Notes: generated by a model from the letters alone, not told the origin. A stretch of DNA of 34,118 nt from Mycobacteriales bacterium (GCA_040902655.1 JBBDWV010000026.1:1-34118), one strand, 5' to 3'. Numbered from the stretch's first letter, positions 7,883 to 17,340 are shown. Numbers and translations: made by a program.

Positions 7883-8084
7883 CATCGCCGGGGTGTCCAG
7901 CGCTCGAGCGCACGCGTCGAGATCTGCCGCCACCAGTTCGCTGATCCGCGCCACCGGTGCTTTCGGGTCCGGCGCTGGCAGCGACAGTCGATCGGCTCTA
8001 CGGTGCACGGGCCCCGGGACGACCGGGATACCGTCCGCCGCCGGAACCCGGTCGCGACCTGCAACCGGCCCGGAGAGGAGCCCC

Positions 8085-9332
8085 ATGCCGCCAGCACCGA
8101 GTGCCGCTCCCGCTGTCCCCGCGTTGCTGCACCCCTTCGCCCGACCGGCCGCCCCGGTCGAGTCGTTCATCCGCGTGGTGCGGGGCGAGGGCGCGGCGGT
8201 CTTCGACGACCGCGGCCGTCGCTACGTCGATGCCATGGCCTCGCTCTGGTACTGCAACATCGGGCACGGCCGGCGGGAGATCGGCGACGCGGTCGCGGCG
8301 CAGATGTGCGAGCTGGAGACCTACCACTGCTTCGACCGGTTCTCGGGACCCCGAGCGGAGGAGTTGGCCCAGCGGCTGTCCGACCTGGCCCCGGTTCCGG
8401 GCAGCCGGGTGTTCCTGACCAGCGGAGGCTCGGAGTCCGTCGAGACAGCTCTCAAACTCAGCCGAGCGGCGCACACCCAGGCAGGCAGCCCGGAGAGAAC
8501 GATCGTGATCAGTCGGGCACCCAGCTACCACGGCGTGACGTACGGCGCCATGGCGCTGACCGGGCTGCCGCTGAACCACGTGGGCTTCGGGGACGGCGTC
8601 GCGGACGTCGTGCAGGTCCCCAAGGACGACCTCGACGCGGTGCGGTCCGTGATGGAGGGACACCCCGGCCGGGTGGCCGCGGTGTTCGCCGAGCCGGTCG
8701 TCGGCGCCGGCGGGGTCTTTCCACCGGCGCCGGGCTACCTGCAGGGCCTGCGTGCGCTGTGCGACGAATTCGGCGCGCACCTCGTGCTCGACGAGGTGAT
8801 CTGCGGCTTCGGGCGACTCGGCAGCTTCTTCGGCGGCCAGCACTACGGCGTGCAGGCCGACCTCACCACCTTCGCGAAGGGCGTCACGAGCGGCTATGTC
8901 CCCCTCGGGGGCCTTCTCGTCGCTCCCTCCGTGCACCAGGCGCTCGCGGCCGATCCGGCGTTCGTGCTGCGGCACGGCTACACCTACTCGGGCCACGGCG
9001 CCGCGTGCGCAGCCGCCCTCGCGTGCCTGGCCATCATGGAGCGCGAGGGCCTGGTGAAGAAGGCGACGGAGATCGGTCACAGGTTGGCGCCCGCCCTGCG
9101 GTCGCTGCTGGCGGACGGGCTGGTCAGCGACGTACGCGGCGAAGGTGCCGTCTGGGCTGTGGGCGTTCCGGAGGACCAGGATCTGGTGGCGGTCCGCGAC
9201 CGGGTCCTGGACGAGGGGGTCATCGTGCGGCCGATCGCGCCGGACACCTTGGCGATGTGCCCGCCGCTGGTCATCGGCGACGAGGACCTCGACCACATCC
9301 CCGCGGCGCTACGGGCGGCGCTGACGCGGTGA
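8085..9332 (+). CDS. Class III (omega) aminotransferase, PLP-dependent (415 aa)
   Basis: A fold-type I aminotransferase of the ornithine/omega-amino-acid group. The PLP lysine is K265 in TFAKGVTSGY. VLDEVICGFGRLG carries the Asp that binds the pyridine nitrogen, and SGGSESVETALKL is the phosphate-binding turn. The N-terminal ASLWYCNIGHG is shared with putrescine and beta-alanine:pyruvate transaminases. The ATG at 8085 is chosen because GGAGAGGAG stands just before it; the frame is open further upstream but that part is not protein-like. It follows nagA after a 202-base gap, so it may be a separate unit. Its 3' end overlaps the convergent ATPase gene by 24 bases. The amine substrate cannot be predicted. 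Confidence 0.88.
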   Translation: MPPAPSAAPAVPALLHPFARPAAPVESFIRVVRGEGAAVFDDRGRRYVDAMASLWYCNIGHGRREIGDAVAAQMCELETYHCFDRFSGPRAEELAQRLSDLAPVPGSRVFLTSGGSESVETALKLSRAAHTQAGSPERTIVISRAPSYHGVTYGAMALTGLPLNHVGFGDGVADVVQVPKDDLDAVRSVMEGHPGRVAAVFAEPVVGAGGVFPPAPGYLQGLRALCDEFGAHLVLDEVICGFGRLGSFFGGQHYGVQADLTTFAKGVTSGYVPLGGLLVAPSVHQALAADPAFVLRHGYTYSGHGAACAAALACLAIMEREGLVKKATEIGHRLAPALRSLLADGLVSDVRGEGAVWAVGVPEDQDLVAVRDRVLDEGVIVRPIAPDTLAMCPPLVIGDEDLDHIPAALRAALTR

Positions 9333-10100
9333 CCGCGCCTCACGCTGCTGCTCGTCGAGCACGCGGGCGAGCTGCTGGATCGCCTGCACGGCAGGCGAAT
9401 CAGGCGCGTAATCGAGCACGCACATCCCGCGCCGGTCCGCCTCGATGACGGCGTCGTCGTGCGGAATGACCCCCAGCAGCCGACGCCCGCGCTCGGCCGC
9501 GAACTCCTCCAGCCGTGGACGGTCCGCCTCCCGGACGCGGTTCCCGACGAAGGCGACGTCGGCGATGCCGAGCTCCACCGCCAGCCGATGGGCGCGGTCC
9601 GCCGTCAGCAGCACCTTGGCTGTCGGCTGGAGCACCACGAGCAGCAGATCGGCGTACCGCAGCGTCCCGCCGGCCCAGGACAGGTGCTCCAGGCCCGCCT
9701 CCATGTCGGCGACCACGAACGCGTACGGCATGGCCTGCTCGACGTTCTCGATGAAGTCACGGACCGTGACGTGGGCACTGCCCGTTCAACCGCTGCCAGC
9801 CTTCTCGGAGCGGGCGCCCAGCAGGATCGTGACGTCGTCCGGGCCGGCCTGGCCGTAGCTCGCCAGCAGTTCGGGAGGTGTCAGGCCACTCGGGACGTGC
9901 CGCCTGGGGCCGGACTGGTCGAGCAGTGACCGCATCCGGTCGGAGTCCGCCTCGCCCAGGCCGATGCTCACGCCGAGGTTGGGGTCGGAGTCGGCGTCGA
10001 TGGCGATGACCTGCTGCCCCTCCCGGGACAGCGTCCGCGACAGCACCGCGGCGATCGTCGACTTGCCGACACCGCCCTTGCCCGCAATCCCCACCCGCAT
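9309..10100 (-). CDS. CooC/MinD-type P-loop ATPase with an in-frame UGA at codon 105 (263 codons)
   Basis: The protein begins with the deviant Walker A motif GKGGVGKST (8-16), then IDADSDPNLG (34-43). After codon 105 it continues with VVADMEAGLEHLS and LLLVVLQPTAK, exactly as in CooC-type nickel-insertion or carbon-monoxide-dehydrogenase-accessory ATPases. Codon 105 is TGA (9786-9788). Both sides are in the same frame with no shift, and 158 further sense codons follow. In the CooC family this place, just after KAGSG, normally holds a Cys of a Cys-x-Cys motif; the second Cys is Gly here. So either UGA encodes selenocysteine, or a Cys codon mutated to a stop. If it is a stop, a 104-residue fragment plus a possible restart at ATG 9731 would result. 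Start: ATG 10100, or ATG 10112 in frame. An unknown 69-aa gene lies just upstream. Confidence 0.7.
9756..9788 (-). other. In-frame UGA with downstream hairpin, possible SECIS-like element
   Basis: On the minus strand the UGA (9788-9786) is followed 15 bases later by GUCACGGUCCGUGAC (9770-9756). This is a perfect 7-bp inverted repeat around one base, which in RNA would be a 5-bp stem with loop GGUCC. A short GC hairpin (GGGC-AGU-GCCC) also lies between. The E. coli fdhF selenocysteine element has a GU in an apical loop at nucleotides 23-24 counted from the UGA; here GU falls at 25-26. The bulged U of the classical element is not visible. The hairpin is seen; its function is inference. Confidence 0.35.
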
Positions 10101-10162
10101 GGGCGACAGCATGCACCCTGAGGGTGCTGCGTGGGAATGTCCGTACGGGCAGCGGGCGCAGG

Positions 10163-10372
10163 CTACAAGGGTGGCTCGGTGAGTTCGATGTCGTTGCGGA
10201 CGGCCATGGCGCGCAGGTCGGCGAGGTCGGCCTCGGCGATCTGCGCGATCAGCGGCTCGCCAAGGACCTCGGCCGCCTCGAGCGAGGTGGCCGCCTCCAC
10301 GACACGCACGCGGAGCTCGGTGGCGAAAGCACTCGGGTCGGCCGACGAAGGGCTCTGCTGTCCAGAGTTCAC
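10163..10372 (-). CDS. Small soluble protein of unknown function (69 aa)
   Basis: A short acidic protein that starts at GTG 10372 behind a very strong ribosome-binding site (GAGGAGGAG). It is predicted to be mostly helical and rich in Ala, Glu and Leu (ELRVRVVEAATSLEAAEVLG, then AEADLADLRAMAVRND). It contains no Cys and no membrane segment. It lies 62 bases upstream of the CooC-type ATPase on the same strand and is likely co-transcribed with it. I do not recognise the family. The pairing suggests an accessory or client role for the ATPase, which is inference only. The 208 bases between it and sbcD form a divergent promoter region. Confidence 0.65.
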   Translation of the reverse strand: MNSGQQSPSSADPSAFATELRVRVVEAATSLEAAEVLGEPLIAQIAEADLADLRAMAVRNDIELTEPPL

Positions 10373-10580
10373 TGCTCCTCCTCGGATGGTGCATGGCGGG
10401 AGGTGCCCGGACCGGGTCGGGCGCCCCCCGGCGAGCCGGCACTGTCGCATCAACGCAGGCCGGCACGCAAGGCGACCGGCAGGGCCGCCGCGGCCAGCAG
10501 CACCACCGCCACGAGCAGCAGGACGTGGTGAAGCCGTGTCGTCGGGCGATCCTGTCGGGGGGCGCACCTACCGTCGAGGC

Positions 10581-11765
10581 ATGCGCCTGCTGCACACCTC
10601 CGACTGGCACCTCGGCCGCACCCTGCACCGGGCCGACCTGGCCCCGGCCCAGGCCGGCTTCCTGGACTTCCTCGTGGAGACCGTCCGCCGCGAGCGGGTC
10701 GACGCGGTCCTGGTCGCCGGTGACGTCTACGACCGCGCCGTTCCGTCGGTCGACGCCGTGGGGCTGTACGACGAGGCGCTGTGCCGGCTCCGGGATGCGG
10801 GGGCGCGGGTCGTGGTGACGAGCGGCAACCACGACTCGGCCTCGCGGCTCGGGGTGGGCGCCCGGCTGGTCGACGCGGCGGGGGTGCACGTCCGCACCCG
10901 CCCCCAGGACTGCGCGATGCCCGTCCTGCTGGCCGACGACCACGGGGAGGTGGCGGTCTACGGGTTGCCCTATCTCGAGCCCGAGGCGGTCCGCGACCTC
11001 CTGCCCGCCGACCCGGCGGGTGCGACCGACCTTCCGCGCGGGCACTCCGGCGTCCTCGGCCGCGCGATGGCCTGTGTGCGGGCCGACGCCGCGCGCCGCC
11101 GCGCCCGCTCCGTCGTGCTCGCCCACGCCTGGGTCACCGGCGGGGAGCCCAGCGACAGCGAGCGGGACATCCGGGTCGGCGGTGTCGGCGACGTGGGTGC
11201 GGCGCTGTTCGACGGCATCGACTACACGGCGCTGGGTCATCTGCACGGCGCGCAGGTGCTCCGTGCGGGGCTGCGCTACAGCGGCTCGCCACTGGCCTAC
11301 TCCTTCTCGGAGGCGGCCCACGTCAAGGGCTGCTGGCTGGTCGAGCTCGACGCCGCCGGGCTGGGGCGCGTGGAGCAGGTCCCGGCGCCCGTCCCGCGCC
11401 GGTTGTCCGCCCTGCGTGGCGCGCTGGCCGACCTGCTGGGCGACCCCTCGCTCGCCGACCGGGAGTCGGACTGGCTGTCGGTGGTGCTCACCGACGCCGT
11501 CCGGCCGGAGGACGCGATGGTGCGGTTGCGCTCCCGCTTCCCACACGTGCTGGTCCTGGACTGGCAGCCGGCGGGCGCCGTCGCCGACGAGCGCAGCTAC
11601 GGCACCCGCGTCGCGGGTCGCGACGACCTGGAGGTCGTCACCGAGTTCGTCCGGCACGTGCGCGGCGGCGGCTCCACCTCTACCGTCGGAGCGGCCGACG
11701 AGCGGGACCGGGCGCTGCTGCAGCAGGCGCTCGACGCGGTCCGGCTCGCGGCGGTGGCCGGATGA
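10581..11765 (+). CDS. sbcD: Exonuclease SbcD, nuclease subunit of SbcCD (394 aa)
   Basis: An Mre11-type calcineurin-like phosphoesterase that binds two manganese ions. The motifs are in order: D8-x-H10 in SDWHLG, GDVYD at 47-51, GNHDS at 82-86, then HAWVTGG and GHLHGAQ. It cleaves DNA ends and hairpins together with the SbcC ATPase. The start ATG at 10581 opens directly with the first catalytic strand MRLLHTSDWH; the upstream extension of the frame is not protein-like. The stop overlaps the ATG of sbcC by four bases. Length is typical. Confidence 0.96.
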   Translation: MRLLHTSDWHLGRTLHRADLAPAQAGFLDFLVETVRRERVDAVLVAGDVYDRAVPSVDAVGLYDEALCRLRDAGARVVVTSGNHDSASRLGVGARLVDAAGVHVRTRPQDCAMPVLLADDHGEVAVYGLPYLEPEAVRDLLPADPAGATDLPRGHSGVLGRAMACVRADAARRRARSVVLAHAWVTGGEPSDSERDIRVGGVGDVGAALFDGIDYTALGHLHGAQVLRAGLRYSGSPLAYSFSEAAHVKGCWLVELDAAGLGRVEQVPAPVPRRLSALRGALADLLGDPSLADRESDWLSVVLTDAVRPEDAMVRLRSRFPHVLVLDWQPAGAVADERSYGTRVAGRDDLEVVTEFVRHVRGGGSTSTVGAADERDRALLQQALDAVRLAAVAG

Positions 11766-14716
11766 GGCCGCACCGGCTGCGGTTGCGGGCCTTCGGGCCG
11801 TTCCCGGAGGAGGTGGTCGTCGACCTCGACGCCCTCGCCGCCAGCGGCCTGTTCCTGCTGCACGGCGAGACCGGTTCGGGCAAGACGACGTTGCTCGACG
11901 GCATCGGCTTTGCGCTCTATGGCCGGGTGCCGGGTGCGCGCGGCAAGTCCGGCCGACTGCGCTCGGACCACGCCGACCAGAGCGTCCGTACCGAGGCCGA
12001 GCTCGAGGTCACGCTGGGCGGCCGGCGCTGGCGCATCACGCGCAGCCCGGCGCAGGAGCGGGCCAAGAGCCGCGGCACCGGCACCACCACCGAGCCGGCG
12101 CGGGTGCACCTCGAGGAGCTGCGCGGCGGTTCGTGGAGCTCGGTGTCCACCCGCATCGACGAGGCGGCGGCCGAGCTCGACCCGCTGCTGGGCATGAGCG
12201 CGGACCAGTTCTTCCAGGTCGTGCTGCTGCCGCAGGGCGAATTCGCCCGCTTCCTGCGCGGTGACAGCAGGGAGCGCGGCGAGCTGCTGCAGCGGCTGTT
12301 CGCGACCGAGCGGTTTCAGGCGGTCGAGGCCTGGCTGGTCGCCCGCCGCATCAGCACCTCCTCGGCGGTCGCCGCCGCGCGCCAGCAGCTCGAGGTGCTG
12401 GCGGCCCGGCTCGCGCAGGCGGCGGGCACCGAGCTGCCCGACCCGCTGCCGCCCGGCTGGGAGCGGGCGCAGCTCCAGGCCGCCGAGGCCGCGCTCGACA
12501 CCGCCCGGGTGGGCGCCGCCGAGGCCGTTCGCGCGCGCGACACGCGACGCGCGGAGGCCGAGCAGGCCTCCCGGCTGGCCGGCCTGCAGGCACGCCGCCG
12601 CAGTGCGCTCACGGGGCGCGTGGCGCTGGAGGCGGCGCGCCCGGCCGCCGACGCGCTGCGGGGGGTGGGGGGGGGGGCGGGCCGCGCCGCCGAGCTGCTG
12701 GCCGTGCTCGACGACGCGGCCGAGCGGGAGGCGGCGCACCGCGCGGCGACCTCGGCCGAGTCCTCCGCGCGGGCGCTGCTCGCGCCGGCCGGGCTCCCGG
12801 TCGAGGCGACGCCGGCCGTGCTCGGCGCGAGTGCCGACGCCGCCCGCCGCCGGACCGGGCGGCTCGAGTCGCTGCGCAGCGTGTCCGACGCGCTCGACAC
12901 CGAGCGGGACCTGCAGGCCGCGGCCGGAGCGGAGGCGGCCGAGGCGGCCACTGCCCTGGAGGCGCTGCGCAGCGAGTTGGCGGCGCTGCCGGAGCAGCGG
13001 GCCGAGTTGCGGCAGGCGCTGGAGGCGGCGCGGGCGGCCGCCGAGCACCTGCCGGCGGTCGAGGCCCGGGCCGGCGCGCTGTCCACGGCGTTGGGCGAGG
13101 CGCGCGGGCTGCGGGATTCCCGGGTGCGGCAGGAGTCGCTGCGTGAGGAGCACGTCCTGGGCCGCGAGACGCTGGTGTCGTTGCGGGAGAAGGAGCACGA
13201 CCTGCGGGAGGCGCGGTTCGTGTCGATGGTGGCCGAGCTGGCGGGCCGGCTGGAGGACGGCGCCCCTTGCGAGGTCTGTGGCGCCACCACCCATCCCGAC
13301 CCCTACGAGGGCCTCGGCGGGGGTGTCACCCGCGACGATGAGGACCGGGCCCGGCTGGAGGCCGAGCAGGCCGCGCGGGAGGTGGCCGACGTGGAGGCGC
13401 GGCTGGCGGCCGAGGTCGCCACCGCCCAGGGTCACCTCGAGCGGCTGGCGGGTCACGACCCGGAGGTCCCCGCCCTCGAGCGGGCGGCGCAGGACGCCCT
13501 GCGCGAGCTCGGCGCGCTGCGGGCGACGGCCGCGACTCTGGCCGGCGCCACGGACCGGCTGGAGCAGCTCGACCGGCGGCAGGCCGCGGCGGAGGCTGCG
13601 GCCGCGCGGCTCGAGGGGGAGCGGGGGGCCGCGCAGCGGCGGGGCGCCGAGGCGGCGGCCCGCGCCGAGACCGCTGTCCTGCGGCTGCGCGACGAGCTGG
13701 ACGGCGCCGCCGACCTGCCGACCGCGCTCGCGGCCGCCGAGGCCGAGGCCGCTGCCTGCGACGCCGTCCGGGAGGCCGCCGCAGCGACGGAGCGCAGCTG
13801 CGCCGAGGCGGTGCGCACCGCGGGCGCCGCGGCGGCGGCCGCCAGCGCTGCCGGCTTTGCCGACGTGGCGCAGGCCCGGGCGGCGCTGCGGCCGGCGCCC
13901 TGGCGGGAGGACGCCGAGCGGCGCTGCCGCGCCCACGACGACGAGCTGGCTGCCCTCGGGGCGGCGCTGGCCGACCCCGAGCTCGTCGGGCTGCCCGAGC
14001 AGCCGGTCGACCTGGCGGCCGCGACGGCGGCCGTGCAGGAGGCGGACGTCCTGGTGCGGAAGCTCAGCGGAGTCGAGGCAGCCGCCGCCGGGCGGCTCGG
14101 TCAGCTGGCCGAGCTCGCACCGGCGCTGAGTGCCGCCGCCGACGCGTTGGTCCCGCTCGAGCAGGAGGCCGGCCACGTCCGCCGGCTGGCCGACCTGTGC
14201 TCGGGCGGCGGCGGCAACGCCCTGAGGATGACGCTGACGTCGTTCGTGCTGGCCGCCCGGCTCGAGGAGGTCGCCGCCGTGGCCAGCGCCCGGCTGTTGC
14301 GCATGACGCAGGGCCGCTACCGCCTGGTGCACACCGACGGTGCGGCCAAGGGCGGCGCGCGTTCCGGGCTGGGCCTGCTGGCCCGGGACAGCTGGACGGG
14401 TCAGGATCGGGAGACCAGCACGCTGTCCGGCGGTGAGACCTTCCTCGCCTCGCTGGCCCTCGCGCTGGGCCTGGCCGACGTCGTGCAGGCCGAGGCGGGC
14501 GGCACCCGGATCGAGGCGTTGTTCGTCGACGAGGGCTTCGGCACTCTCGACGAGGACACCCTCGACGAGGTGATGGACGTGCTCGACGGCCTGCGCGAGG
14601 GCGGCCGCGTCGTGGGGCTGGTCAGCCACGTCGCCGAGCTGCGGGCCCGGATCCCCGCGCAGGTGCACGTCCGCAAGACCCGGCGCGGCAGCGACGTGCG
14701 GTTGCTCGGCTGCTGA
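11762..14716 (+). CDS. sbcC: Exonuclease SbcC, Rad50-type ATPase subunit (984 aa)
   Basis: An SMC-like ATPase. Walker A is GETGSGKTT at 35-43, the ABC signature is LSGGE at 888-892, and Walker B ends in D923-E924 (LFVDEGFGTLD). Between them run two long Ala/Glu/Arg-rich coiled coils joined by a zinc hook, Cys503-x-x-Cys506 (PCEVCGATTHPDP). ATP binding by the heads gates the SbcD nuclease, and the hook joins complexes across DNA. The length is near the usual 1000-1050. A run of ten G (12667-12676) within the first coiled coil encodes an unusual Gly-rich turn (RGVGGGAGR), a slippage-prone site. The ATG at 11762 overlaps the sbcD stop (ATGA). Confidence 0.95.
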   Translation: MRPHRLRLRAFGPFPEEVVVDLDALAASGLFLLHGETGSGKTTLLDGIGFALYGRVPGARGKSGRLRSDHADQSVRTEAELEVTLGGRRWRITRSPAQERAKSRGTGTTTEPARVHLEELRGGSWSSVSTRIDEAAAELDPLLGMSADQFFQVVLLPQGEFARFLRGDSRERGELLQRLFATERFQAVEAWLVARRISTSSAVAAARQQLEVLAARLAQAAGTELPDPLPPGWERAQLQAAEAALDTARVGAAEAVRARDTRRAEAEQASRLAGLQARRRSALTGRVALEAARPAADALRGVGGGAGRAAELLAVLDDAAEREAAHRAATSAESSARALLAPAGLPVEATPAVLGASADAARRRTGRLESLRSVSDALDTERDLQAAAGAEAAEAATALEALRSELAALPEQRAELRQALEAARAAAEHLPAVEARAGALSTALGEARGLRDSRVRQESLREEHVLGRETLVSLREKEHDLREARFVSMVAELAGRLEDGAPCEVCGATTHPDPYEGLGGGVTRDDEDRARLEAEQAAREVADVEARLAAEVATAQGHLERLAGHDPEVPALERAAQDALRELGALRATAATLAGATDRLEQLDRRQAAAEAAAARLEGERGAAQRRGAEAAARAETAVLRLRDELDGAADLPTALAAAEAEAAACDAVREAAAATERSCAEAVRTAGAAAAAASAAGFADVAQARAALRPAPWREDAERRCRAHDDELAALGAALADPELVGLPEQPVDLAAATAAVQEADVLVRKLSGVEAAAAGRLGQLAELAPALSAAADALVPLEQEAGHVRRLADLCSGGGGNALRMTLTSFVLAARLEEVAAVASARLLRMTQGRYRLVHTDGAAKGGARSGLGLLARDSWTGQDRETSTLSGGETFLASLALALGLADVVQAEAGGTRIEALFVDEGFGTLDEDTLDEVMDVLDGLREGGRVVGLVSHVAELRARIPAQVHVRKTRRGSDVRLLGC

Positions 14717-14736
14717 CCGGGCCCCGGCGGGCCCGG
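14717..14736. terminator. GC hairpin between convergent sbcC and parC
   Basis: A perfect 8-bp stem, CCGGGCCC (14717-14724) and GGGCCCGG (14729-14736), with loop CGGC, fills the 26-base gap between the two converging genes. It has no T-tract, but its position suits a bidirectional terminator as often seen in high-GC actinomycetes. Confidence 0.55.
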
Positions 14737-14742
14737 CGGGCC

Positions 14743-17256
14743 TCAGCGGTGCGGGCGCCCGACGGCCGAAGGCGGCCTGTCGACCGGGGTGCCTGAGCCG
14801 TCGCGCCGGCCGTAGGTCGCCGGTAGCTCCACCGGATCGCCCGAGGCCGCGGCGGCCCACGCCGGACCGCGGCCGGCCCAGCCGAGCACCAGCAGCGCCT
14901 CGCCGGACAGCAGCCGCTGGCAGCGCACGCCGCCGGTCGCGCGCCCCTTGCGCGGGTATTCCGACAGCGGCGTCACCTTCACGCTGGACACCACGCCGAC
15001 GCCCTTGCCGCGGCCCTCCGGCGGTAGCCCGCCGCCGGAGACGACGACCGGCTCGTCGACCACGTCGAGCATCCCCTCCGGCGGAGCCAGCGAGACCGCG
15101 CTGAAGCCGACGAGGACGGCACCGGGGGTCAGCTTCATCCCGGCCATGCCACCGGCCGAACGACCCTGAGGTCGTACCGCCGACGCCGGAAAGCGCAGCA
15201 GGTCCCCGGTGGAGGCGAACAGCACCAGCTCCTCCTCGCCGTCCACCAGCTCGGCCGCGCCGACCACCTCGTCCCCCGGCTTGAGCGCGACGATCTCGAC
15301 TGCCTCGCCCTTGCTGGGCCACTCCGGTGCGACCCGCTTGACGACCCCCTGTGTGGTGGCCAGCGCGATGCCCGGTCCGTCGGCGGGCAGGGCGGACAGC
15401 GCGAGGACGCGCTCGCCCCGCTCGATCGCCGCGAACTCCGACGCCGGAGCACCTCCGCGCAGTGACAGGGCGCCGGTCGTGACGGCCGGCGCGTTCGGCA
15501 GGTCGAGCACGCCGACGCGGAGCACCCGCCCGGCGGACGTGATCAGCCCGACTGTCCCGCGGGTGGTCGACCGTGCCACCGACACGATGACGTCATGCCG
15601 GCTGCGGCCGGTGCGCTTGCGTCCGGAGGTGTCCTCCGGGTCGGCGTGCAGGGGGGTACGAGCCAGCAGCCCCGCGCTGGACAGCACCACGTCGCACGGC
15701 TCGTCGGCGACCTCCAGGCTCGCGGCCCGCTGCGTGACGAGCGCCTTCAGGTCGCCGCCGACCAGCACGGTCCTGCGTGCGGTGCCGTGCTCCGCCGCCA
15801 CCTCCGCGAGCTCGTCGGCGAGAACTCCCCGCAGCAGCACCGGGTCGGCGAGAATCCCCTCCAGGTAGCCGATCGTCTCGCGCAGCGATGCGAGCTCGGC
15901 CTCGAGCTTGGCCACCTCGAGCGCGACCAGCCGGCGCAGCTGCATGTCCAGCACGTAGCCGGCCTGCAGGTCCGTCAGCCCGATCAGGGCGACCAGCGAC
16001 GCCCGCGCCTCGCCGACGTCCTGCGAGCCGCGGATGATGCGTACGACCTCGTCGATGTCCATCAGCGCGAGAAGCAGGCCCTCGACCAGGTGGGCCCGCT
16101 CCTGCGCCTTGCGCAGCCGGAAGCGGGACCGCCGCGTGACGACGTCGACCCGGTGGTCGAGGAAGACCTGCAGCAGGTCCTTCAGCCCCAGGGTGCGCGG
16201 CTGCCCGTCGACCAGCGCGACGTTGTTGATGCCGAAGGACTCCTCCAGCGGCGTCAGCCGGTAGAGCTCGGCCAGCACCGCCTGCGGGTTGAAGCCGGCC
16301 TTGACCTCGAAGACCAGGTGGGTGCCGAGCTGCCGGTCGGTGAGGTCTTTGACGTCGGCGATGCCCTGCAGCTTCTTGCCGGTGACGAGCTCCTTCACCT
16401 TGGCGATGACCCGCTCCGCGCCGACGCCGTACGGCAGTTCGGTCACCGTGATGCTCGACTTGCCGCGGGGGAGCGGGCCCACCTCGGCGGTGGCGCGCAT
16501 CCGCACGACCCCGCGACCGGTCTCGTACGCCGTACGCACCTCGCTCATGCCGAGCAGCTGCCCGCCGGTGGGCAGGTCCGGCCCGGGCACGAAGCGCATC
16601 AGGTCGTCGAGGTCGGCGTCCGGGTGGGCCAGCAGGTGGCGCGCGGCGTCGACGACCTCGACGAGGTTGTGCGGGATCATGTTGGTGGCCATCCCGACCG
16701 CGATGCCGGACGTGCCGTTGACGAGCAGGTTGGGCATCGCGGCGGGCAGCACCGACGGCTGCTGCAGCGACCCGTCGTAGTTGTCCTCGTGGTCGACGGT
16801 CTCCTCGTCCAGCCCGTCCGTGAGGAGCAGAGCGGCTGCTGTCAAACGACATTCGGTGTACCTGCTGGCGGCTGCGCTGTCGTCGGGGCTTCCCCAGTTG
16901 CCGTGCCCGTCGATGAGCGGCACCCGCATGGCGAACGGCTGCGCCAGGCGCACCATCGCGTCGTAGATCGCGCTGTCGCCGTGCGGGTGGTAGCGGCCCA
17001 TGACGTCGCCCACGACGCGGGCGCTCTTGACGTACGGCCGATCGGGACGCAGGCCGGAGTCGGCCATGGAGTACAGGATCCGGCGGTGCACCGGCTTGAG
17101 CCCGTCGCGCGCGTCGGGCAGCGCGCGGGAGTAGATGACCGAGTAGGAGTAGTCGAGGTAGCTGGACTCGATCTCGTCGACGACCGAGGTGTCGAGGATC
17201 GTCCCCTCGCCCTCGAAAGGGGGGATGTGGCTCGAGGAGCTCCGCTTGCGCGCCAT
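14743..17256 (-). CDS. parC: DNA topoisomerase IV subunit A (837 aa)
   Basis: A type IIA topoisomerase breakage-reunion subunit. The N-terminal half carries [16 protein letters not shown] at 46-61, the [18 protein letters not shown] helix-turn-helix and the catalytic Tyr133 in [11 protein letters not shown]. The C-terminal half is a six-bladed DNA-wrapping propeller made of repeats such as [10 protein letters not shown] and [13 protein letters not shown]. There is no canonical GyrA box (QxxGGKG), which favours ParC over GyrA, as does pairing with parE. It decatenates daughter chromosomes. The start is ATG 17256 after AAGGAGGTGC; the last copy of an upstream 18-bp repeat contributes that ribosome-binding site. 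Transcribed after parE. Confidence 0.92.
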   Translation of the reverse strand: MARKRSSSSHIPPFEGEGTILDTSVVDEIESSYLDYSYSVIYSRALPDARDGLKPVHRRILYSMADSGLRPDRPYVKSARVVGDVMGRYHPHGDSAIYDAMVRLAQPFAMRVPLIDGHGNWGSPDDSAAASRYTECRLTAAALLLTDGLDEETVDHEDNYDGSLQQPSVLPAAMPNLLVNGTSGIAVGMATNMIPHNLVEVVDAARHLLAHPDADLDDLMRFVPGPDLPTGGQLLGMSEVRTAYETGRGVVRMRATAEVGPLPRGKSSITVTELPYGVGAERVIAKVKELVTGKKLQGIADVKDLTDRQLGTHLVFEVKAGFNPQAVLAELYRLTPLEESFGINNVALVDGQPRTLGLKDLLQVFLDHRVDVVTRRSRFRLRKAQERAHLVEGLLLALMDIDEVVRIIRGSQDVGEARASLVALIGLTDLQAGYVLDMQLRRLVALEVAKLEAELASLRETIGYLEGILADPVLLRGVLADELAEVAAEHGTARRTVLVGGDLKALVTQRAASLEVADEPCDVVLSSAGLLARTPLHADPEDTSGRKRTGRSRHDVIVSVARSTTRGTVGLITSAGRVLRVGVLDLPNAPAVTTGALSLRGGAPASEFAAIERGERVLALSALPADGPGIALATTQGVVKRVAPEWPSKGEAVEIVALKPGDEVVGAAELVDGEEELVLFASTGDLLRFPASAVRPQGRSAGGMAGMKLTPGAVLVGFSAVSLAPPEGMLDVVDEPVVVSGGGLPPEGRGKGVGVVSSVKVTPLSEYPRKGRATGGVRCQRLLSGEALLVLGWAGRGPAWAAAASGDPVELPATYGRRDGSGTPVDRPPSAVGRPHR

Positions 17257-17268
17257 CAGCGCTGCACC

Positions 17269-17340
17269 TCCTTGTGCCCTGCTGAGCCCTTGTGCCCTGC
17301 TGAGTCCTTGTGTCCTGCTGAGTCCTTGTGTCCTGCTGAG
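17269..17340. repeat. Four tandem 18-bp repeats in the parE-parC spacer
   Basis: Units at 17269-17286, 17287-17304, 17305-17322 and 17323-17340 read TCCTTGTGYCCTGCTGAG on the plus strand, with only single-base differences (units 1 and 2 GCCC, units 3 and 4 GTCC). On the transcribed strand the unit nearest parC supplies the AAGGAGG ribosome-binding site. Four exact-length units make recent expansion likely. Confidence 0.9.

Noticed and set aside
7883-8084. Possible small gene between nagA and the aminotransferase on the minus strand
   Set aside because: A short stretch (VARISELVAADLDACARAL) looks coding-like, but it continues as an antisense shadow of nagA, has no family match and no convincing start.
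9309-9785. Treating the 3' half of the CooC-type ATPase as a separate gene starting at ATG 9731
   Set aside because: No ribosome-binding site, and the sequence between the UGA and ATG 9731 also reads as conserved family sequence in the same frame.
10101-10160. Cys-rich upstream extension of the CooC-type ATPase (CARCPYGH in frame)
   Set aside because: No start codon exists in that frame upstream, and the stretch overlaps the end of the 69-aa gene.
10450-10585. Minus-strand hydrophobic stretch (VLLLVAVVLLAAAALPVALR) between the 69-aa gene and sbcD
   Set aside because: It could be the tail of a small membrane protein, but no start codon with a ribosome-binding site lies in frame before it and it would overlap the sbcD start.
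11597-15322. Very long minus-strand open frame antisense to sbcC
   Set aside because: It is the GC-biased shadow of sbcC: it is Arg/Pro/Gly-rich, shows no family motif and runs through the sbcC-parC junction.
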